DNA from: Halobacteriovoraceae bacterium
Lineage (GTDB): Bacteria > Bdellovibrionota > Bacteriovoracia > Bacteriovoracales > Bacteriovoracaceae
Length of the DNA: 64,000 nt
Direction of reading: 5' to 3'
Assembly (NCBI GenBank): GCA_002712005.1
Contig: PASP01000017.1
Span: 1-64,000, forward strand
Within the stretch, counting starts at the first letter, position 1. Each line of letters begins with the position of its first letter. This document shows positions 60,959 to 64,000 of this stretch, piece after piece. The translations under genes and the position numbers were made by a program. Below the pieces are notes generated by a model that did no database searches, was not told the origin of the DNA, and saw only the letters and a program-made list of their open reading frames with translations.

Positions 60959-61819
60959 ATGAATATGAAAAATTGGCTTCTTACCCTCTTTTTAATCTCA
61001 ATGATCTCAGGTTGCGGTGATACTGGAAGTACACGCTTTCGTCCTTCCGATATAACGGGAGTTTCTGGTTTAGATTCTGATGTCTTTAAAAGATTTCAAG
61101 ATACAATCGAAACAGATTCTCCATCTACTCTCTATCCCAACTCCCTTACTGAATTTCATAAGAGTGTGAGCTATAAGAATTCTCAGGCCTTTGACTACAC
61201 GATCGAGTTTGAATCTCAAATGATCAATTGCCGCTTCAGCTACACAGAAGCGGTAGAAGAAGTAAGATTTCAAAAAGAAGTCATCACTTCACCCGATGAT
61301 AGTGAACAAGACAATCAAGAAACTGTATCCTATAAAACACAAACCACTGTCATCCCTACGGAACCAACCTATACCTCAATTCCCTATATTGCAGCTCGAG
61401 AAGAGGCTTGCCGTGATCAAATTGATCTCTTAACTCAAACTTCGGCCTGGACTGAAATTAATCTTATGGCCCAATACAAGTCTTTCAAAACTTTGGTTAA
61501 TCAACAAATTACTGAAGTCCTCTCTATCTGTGACCGTGGAGCAAGAATTAATGGGATGAAATGCTTAGGTGCCAAAATAACCAATGAGCAGTTTAGTGAG
61601 GCCAATCCAATTGATACTTATGCTTTCACTATCGAGTATATGTGGCTCAAGAATAATGGCGAACAAATGAATACCACTCTCGACTTCGAAGTGGCGCCTT
61701 CACTTTTCTATTTTCCAACATTAGGATTTCTTAATTTTAAGGGAAGTTGGCCAAACCCAAGTAGTGAGATTTCTTTTAAATGGAAGAATATTTCTACATT
61801 AAAACTTAGTGGTCTCTAA
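60959..61819 (+). CDS. hypothetical lipoprotein
   Basis: 286 aa. Signal peptide NWLLTLFLISMISGC with lipobox ISGC (Cys about residue 19), then GDTGSTRF. The mature part is beta-rich with four cysteines that may pair (NCRFSY, ACRDQI, ICDRG, KCLGA). No family recognised. A second ATG two codons later is an equal start candidate. Confidence 0.7.
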   Translation: MNMKNWLLTLFLISMISGCGDTGSTRFRPSDITGVSGLDSDVFKRFQDTIETDSPSTLYPNSLTEFHKSVSYKNSQAFDYTIEFESQMINCRFSYTEAVEEVRFQKEVITSPDDSEQDNQETVSYKTQTTVIPTEPTYTSIPYIAAREEACRDQIDLLTQTSAWTEINLMAQYKSFKTLVNQQITEVLSICDRGARINGMKCLGAKITNEQFSEANPIDTYAFTIEYMWLKNNGEQMNTTLDFEVAPSLFYFPTLGFLNFKGSWPNPSSEISFKWKNISTLKLSGL

Positions 61820-62188
61820 AATTTCACAAATCAATAGTAAATATTTTAATTTTCCATCCTTTGCACGAATTGTAGGCAGAAATTCAGTTTTTTTCTGATT
61901 AAAGAAAAAATGATGATTTCTACACTTTTAGCTCATCTAACTCCCTAAAAAAACAGACTTAAATTCAAAAAAAACATTCTCTACACTTGCGAGCTCCTTG
62001 AGAGAATTTTCTATTTTGCTATTCTTCACCTACCCAAGAGACACACCTATTTGGAATTTGAGTTGTACGTTTTTAAAAGTGGTATGTAAGCAGAGTCAAA
62101 ATCCAAGGTTAGATGAATTTGCTTTTTCAACAGAGGAAATGGAACCCTTCCGTAGTTGAATCATTTTGCAAATGAGTCGGAGCAAACC
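61820..62188. other. 369-bp intergenic region with a repeated 9-mer
   Basis: No credible gene. A/T-rich, with several A and T runs. TCTACACTT occurs twice, 61 bp apart, each followed closely by AGCTC (once TTAGCTC, once GCGAGCTC). This could be a pair of protein binding sites before the VWA gene. No clear -35/-10 pair found. Confidence 0.5.
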
Positions 62189-63475
62189 ATGAATGCCCAT
62201 GTTTATATGCTAAAGTCCTTGGCGATTTTTTCAGTTCTCCTTGCCCTTTCATCGTGTAATCAACAAGAGTTCTACGAAAAAGAATTTCTTGAAGGTGTTG
62301 GTGTACCCGATGAAGAAGTGGCTCCAGAAGCGACACCTGAAGGGGGACAAACAGAAACTCCAGATACAAATGAAGATGATCCAACCGATGGAATCATTAC
62401 TACACCAGGTGGTTCAGGAACTGATCCAGATGATGGTGGGAGTAATGGGGGTACTGATCCCGACGATGGTGGAAATAATGGCGGTGGTACTGATCCTGAC
62501 GACGGTGGCAATAATGGCGGTGGTACTGATCCTGACGACGGTGGCAATAATGGTGGCGGTACTGATCCCGATGATGGGGGTAACGCAGGAACTGATCCTG
62601 ACCCAGGAGTGTGCGGAGATGGGACACTTACTAACGCTAGCGATGAATTTATTCAAAATACAGCGGAACATGCAAAAGTAGATATCTTATGGGTTATGGA
62701 TAATTCAGGCTCTATGTCAGATGAGCAACAGGCGTTGGCCTATAACTTCAATGCCTTCATCTCAAATTTCATTGAGAAGGATATTGATTTTCAAATGGCC
62801 ATTACGACTACAGATGCCAGAAGTTACTATTCTGGGAAAATGGTAGGAAATAGCGACAAGCTTACAGCTCAAGCAGCAAAAGATGATGAAGCTCAATTCA
62901 TGGAAGACTTTAGAAATATGATCAAAGTTGGAACGAGAGGTTCAGGTCATGAAATGGGACTTGAAACAAGTAAGGACTTCTTTGATCGTTATAGAAGCTG
63001 GGCAAGAGAAGAAGCTTACTTAATCGTTGTCTATATCTCTGATGAAGAAGATAGCTCACCTGATCAAGTTAATGACTATATTCGCAATCTTCAAAGTTTA
63101 AAAACAAGTGCAGGGATGGTTAAGGCCTATTCGATTGTAACTCAAAGCCATAACCCTAATAGACAATGGGAAACAGTGGGAAGTCGTTACATGCAAGTAT
63201 CAGAAGCGACTGGTGGTGAGATTGCGGATATCCATCAGGATTTCTATCAAACACTCTCTGGTTTTGGATTCAAGATTCTTGATCTACTCGATAGCTTCCC
63301 TCTCTCTGGAGTACCTGTAGATGCAGAAATTAGAGTGACTGTAAATGATGTAACTCTAGATCAAGGATGGACTTATGACGATAGCTCTAGGGCGATCAAA
63401 TTTGATGAGAACGCCATTCCGGATGAAGGTGAGATTATCATCGCGTATTACCAGAAATGTGTAATGAGTAATTAA
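62189..63475 (+). CDS. lipoprotein with Asp/Gly-rich repeat linker and VWA domain
   Basis: 428 aa from the ATG preceded by GGAG at 6 bp (the frame is open from a TTG 33 bp earlier). Lipobox LSSC after LKSLAIFSVLLAL. An acidic linker then leads into five or so GGTDPDDGGNN repeats. From about residue 160 a von Willebrand A domain begins with DILWVMDNSGSMSDEQ (MIDAS DxSxS) and later MAITTTDARS and VVYISDEEDSS. A short beta-rich C-terminal region follows. Likely surface-exposed, metal-dependent binding protein held off the membrane by a flexible spacer. Confidence 0.85.
   Translation: MNAHVYMLKSLAIFSVLLALSSCNQQEFYEKEFLEGVGVPDEEVAPEATPEGGQTETPDTNEDDPTDGIITTPGGSGTDPDDGGSNGGTDPDDGGNNGGGTDPDDGGNNGGGTDPDDGGNNGGGTDPDDGGNAGTDPDPGVCGDGTLTNASDEFIQNTAEHAKVDILWVMDNSGSMSDEQQALAYNFNAFISNFIEKDIDFQMAITTTDARSYYSGKMVGNSDKLTAQAAKDDEAQFMEDFRNMIKVGTRGSGHEMGLETSKDFFDRYRSWAREEAYLIVVYISDEEDSSPDQVNDYIRNLQSLKTSAGMVKAYSIVTQSHNPNRQWETVGSRYMQVSEATGGEIADIHQDFYQTLSGFGFKILDLLDSFPLSGVPVDAEIRVTVNDVTLDQGWTYDDSSRAIKFDENAIPDEGEIIIAYYQKCVMSN
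62410..62608. repeat. in-frame 36-bp tandem repeat region
   Basis: The core has two exact, adjacent 36-bp copies (at 62480-62515 and 62516-62551), each encoding GGGTDPDDGGNN-type 12-residue units. Diverged copies lie on both sides. The unit length is a multiple of three, so gain or loss of copies changes linker length without breaking the frame. Confidence 0.85.
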
Positions 63476-63518
63476 TAAGAAAGCATAACTTTAAAAACCC
63501 AATAACCAAGGCATTCCA

Positions 63519-64000
63519 TTGAAAACATTACTGAATAAATTCAGAAAAATGAAGAAGGAAACCTCCGCTGTGAAAAGAGCGGGGGTTTCCACTTTGGCCC
63601 TAACCTTTCTTTTTGGCCTATTAAGTAGTACATCGATTCTCTTCTTAACATCCAATCAAGTTCAAGCTGCTGAAGATGATCTCTATGATTTTCTTTGGCT
63701 TGATCCTGATAAGAAAGTCTATGTTCTCCAAAATAAGGTTTTTAAGAAGAAAGGAAAATTCTACGCAAATATAGGTTTCATCATGGGACTCAATGATAAC
63801 TTCCAAGAGTCTTCAGGAATCCAATTTAAGACAGGATATTACCTACATGAAGAATGGGCGATCGAAGGAGTCTATCATCAGTATAGCAATTCTGATGATG
63901 ATAACTTCAAAAGCTTACAAGAGATCAATGGATCTACAGCTTTCGTAAGGGCGGTAGAGAAGAAAGTTGGTCTTATGGCAGTCTATTCTCCTTTTTATGG
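63519..64000 (+). CDS. outer-membrane beta-barrel protein (partial, 3' end outside window)
   Basis: At least 160 aa from a TTG with AAGG upstream; an ATG ten codons in is an alternative. Signal peptide STLALTFLFGLLSSTSILFLTSNQVQA, then charged DDLYDFLWLDPDKKVYVLQNK and strand-like segments (KGKFYANIGFIMGLNDNF, GIQFKTGYYLHEEWAIEGVYHQYS). The layout resembles the outer-membrane beta-barrel family found in myxobacteria and Bdellovibrio. It runs off the window. 43 bp after the VWA gene, so possibly its partner. Confidence 0.7.
   Translation, partial: MKTLLNKFRKMKKETSAVKRAGVSTLALTFLFGLLSSTSILFLTSNQVQAAEDDLYDFLWLDPDKKVYVLQNKVFKKKGKFYANIGFIMGLNDNFQESSGIQFKTGYYLHEEWAIEGVYHQYSNSDDDNFKSLQEINGSTAFVRAVEKKVGLMAVYSPFY

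Noticed and set aside
62241-62681. Plus-strand frame and several minus-strand frames across the VWA gene repeats
   Set aside because: They are shadows of the GGTDPDDGGNN repeat; translations are low-complexity Met/Val or Pro/Ser runs with no start context.
1-64000. CRISPR arrays, tRNA or rRNA genes
   Set aside because: No regularly spaced repeats of 25-40 bp and no cloverleaf or rRNA-like stretch were noticed on either strand; a tRNA scan would be needed to be certain.

Overview
The window is AT-rich (I estimate below 40% G+C), densely packed, and encodes a Gram-negative, didermal, heme-making bacterium. The gene content best fits a predatory Bdellovibrionota relative (Bacteriovorax / Halobacteriovorax type). 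The clues are many small lipoproteins, paired secreted polysaccharide deacetylases, a VWA lipoprotein, two-component systems scattered among housekeeping genes, sphingolipid-type lipid enzymes, and frequent TTG/GTG starts. This is inference from content; there is no rRNA or other marker here to settle it.

Layout. 0-6.2 kb: a gene end, a PilZ protein, then a minus-strand surface-glycan cluster (three GT4 glycosyltransferases and a WecA/MraY-type phosphotransferase). 6.2-10.2 kb: lipoproteins, a response regulator, a DUF481 outer-membrane protein, an RsmF-type methyltransferase whose PUA-like domain is a separate gene, and a HAMP membrane protein. 10.4-14.4 kb: a three-gene exported operon (di-heme-motif cytochrome, Tat substrate, lipoprotein). 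14.5-21 kb: a NhaR-like LysR regulator, two MscS channels and feoAB, followed immediately by a 190-bp element with perfect 21-bp inverted ends. 21-26 kb: infC (AUU start)-rpmI-rplT, plsB, and a CBS-less IMPDH/GMPR enzyme. 26-30 kb: a sensor kinase interrupted by an in-frame TAG, and a Na/Pi transporter. 30-39 kb: a heme supercluster hemA-hemCD-hemL-[kinase/regulator]-hemE-hemN-radical SAM, with hemC also carrying an in-frame TAG. 39-46 kb: msrA, tandem deacetylases, an Aur1-like PAP2 protein, a 40-aa membrane protein with a strong promoter, a serine-protease lipoprotein and mtgA. 46-52.5 kb: fabI, a kinase/regulator pair, deoC, a YciO-type protein and a lone CpaF ATPase. 52.6-64 kb: unknown genes, an MDR oxidoreductase, a sphingolipid-desaturase homologue, a DUF924 protein, a Dgk1/Sec59-like lipid kinase, two alpha/beta hydrolases, lipoproteins, a VWA protein with a DNA-level tandem repeat, and the start of a beta-barrel protein.

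The points most worth following are these. Two genes, one a heme-biosynthesis enzyme, are each split by a single in-frame TAG in the same CTTAGC context. infC starts at AUU, and a kinase probably does too. Several promoters have their -10 box 6-7 bp before the start codon, implying leaderless mRNAs. A close homologue of eukaryotic dihydroceramide desaturases lies near other sphingolipid-type enzymes. The tetramer GGCC is much commoner than base composition predicts. No tRNA, rRNA, CRISPR array or complete insertion sequence was recognised.
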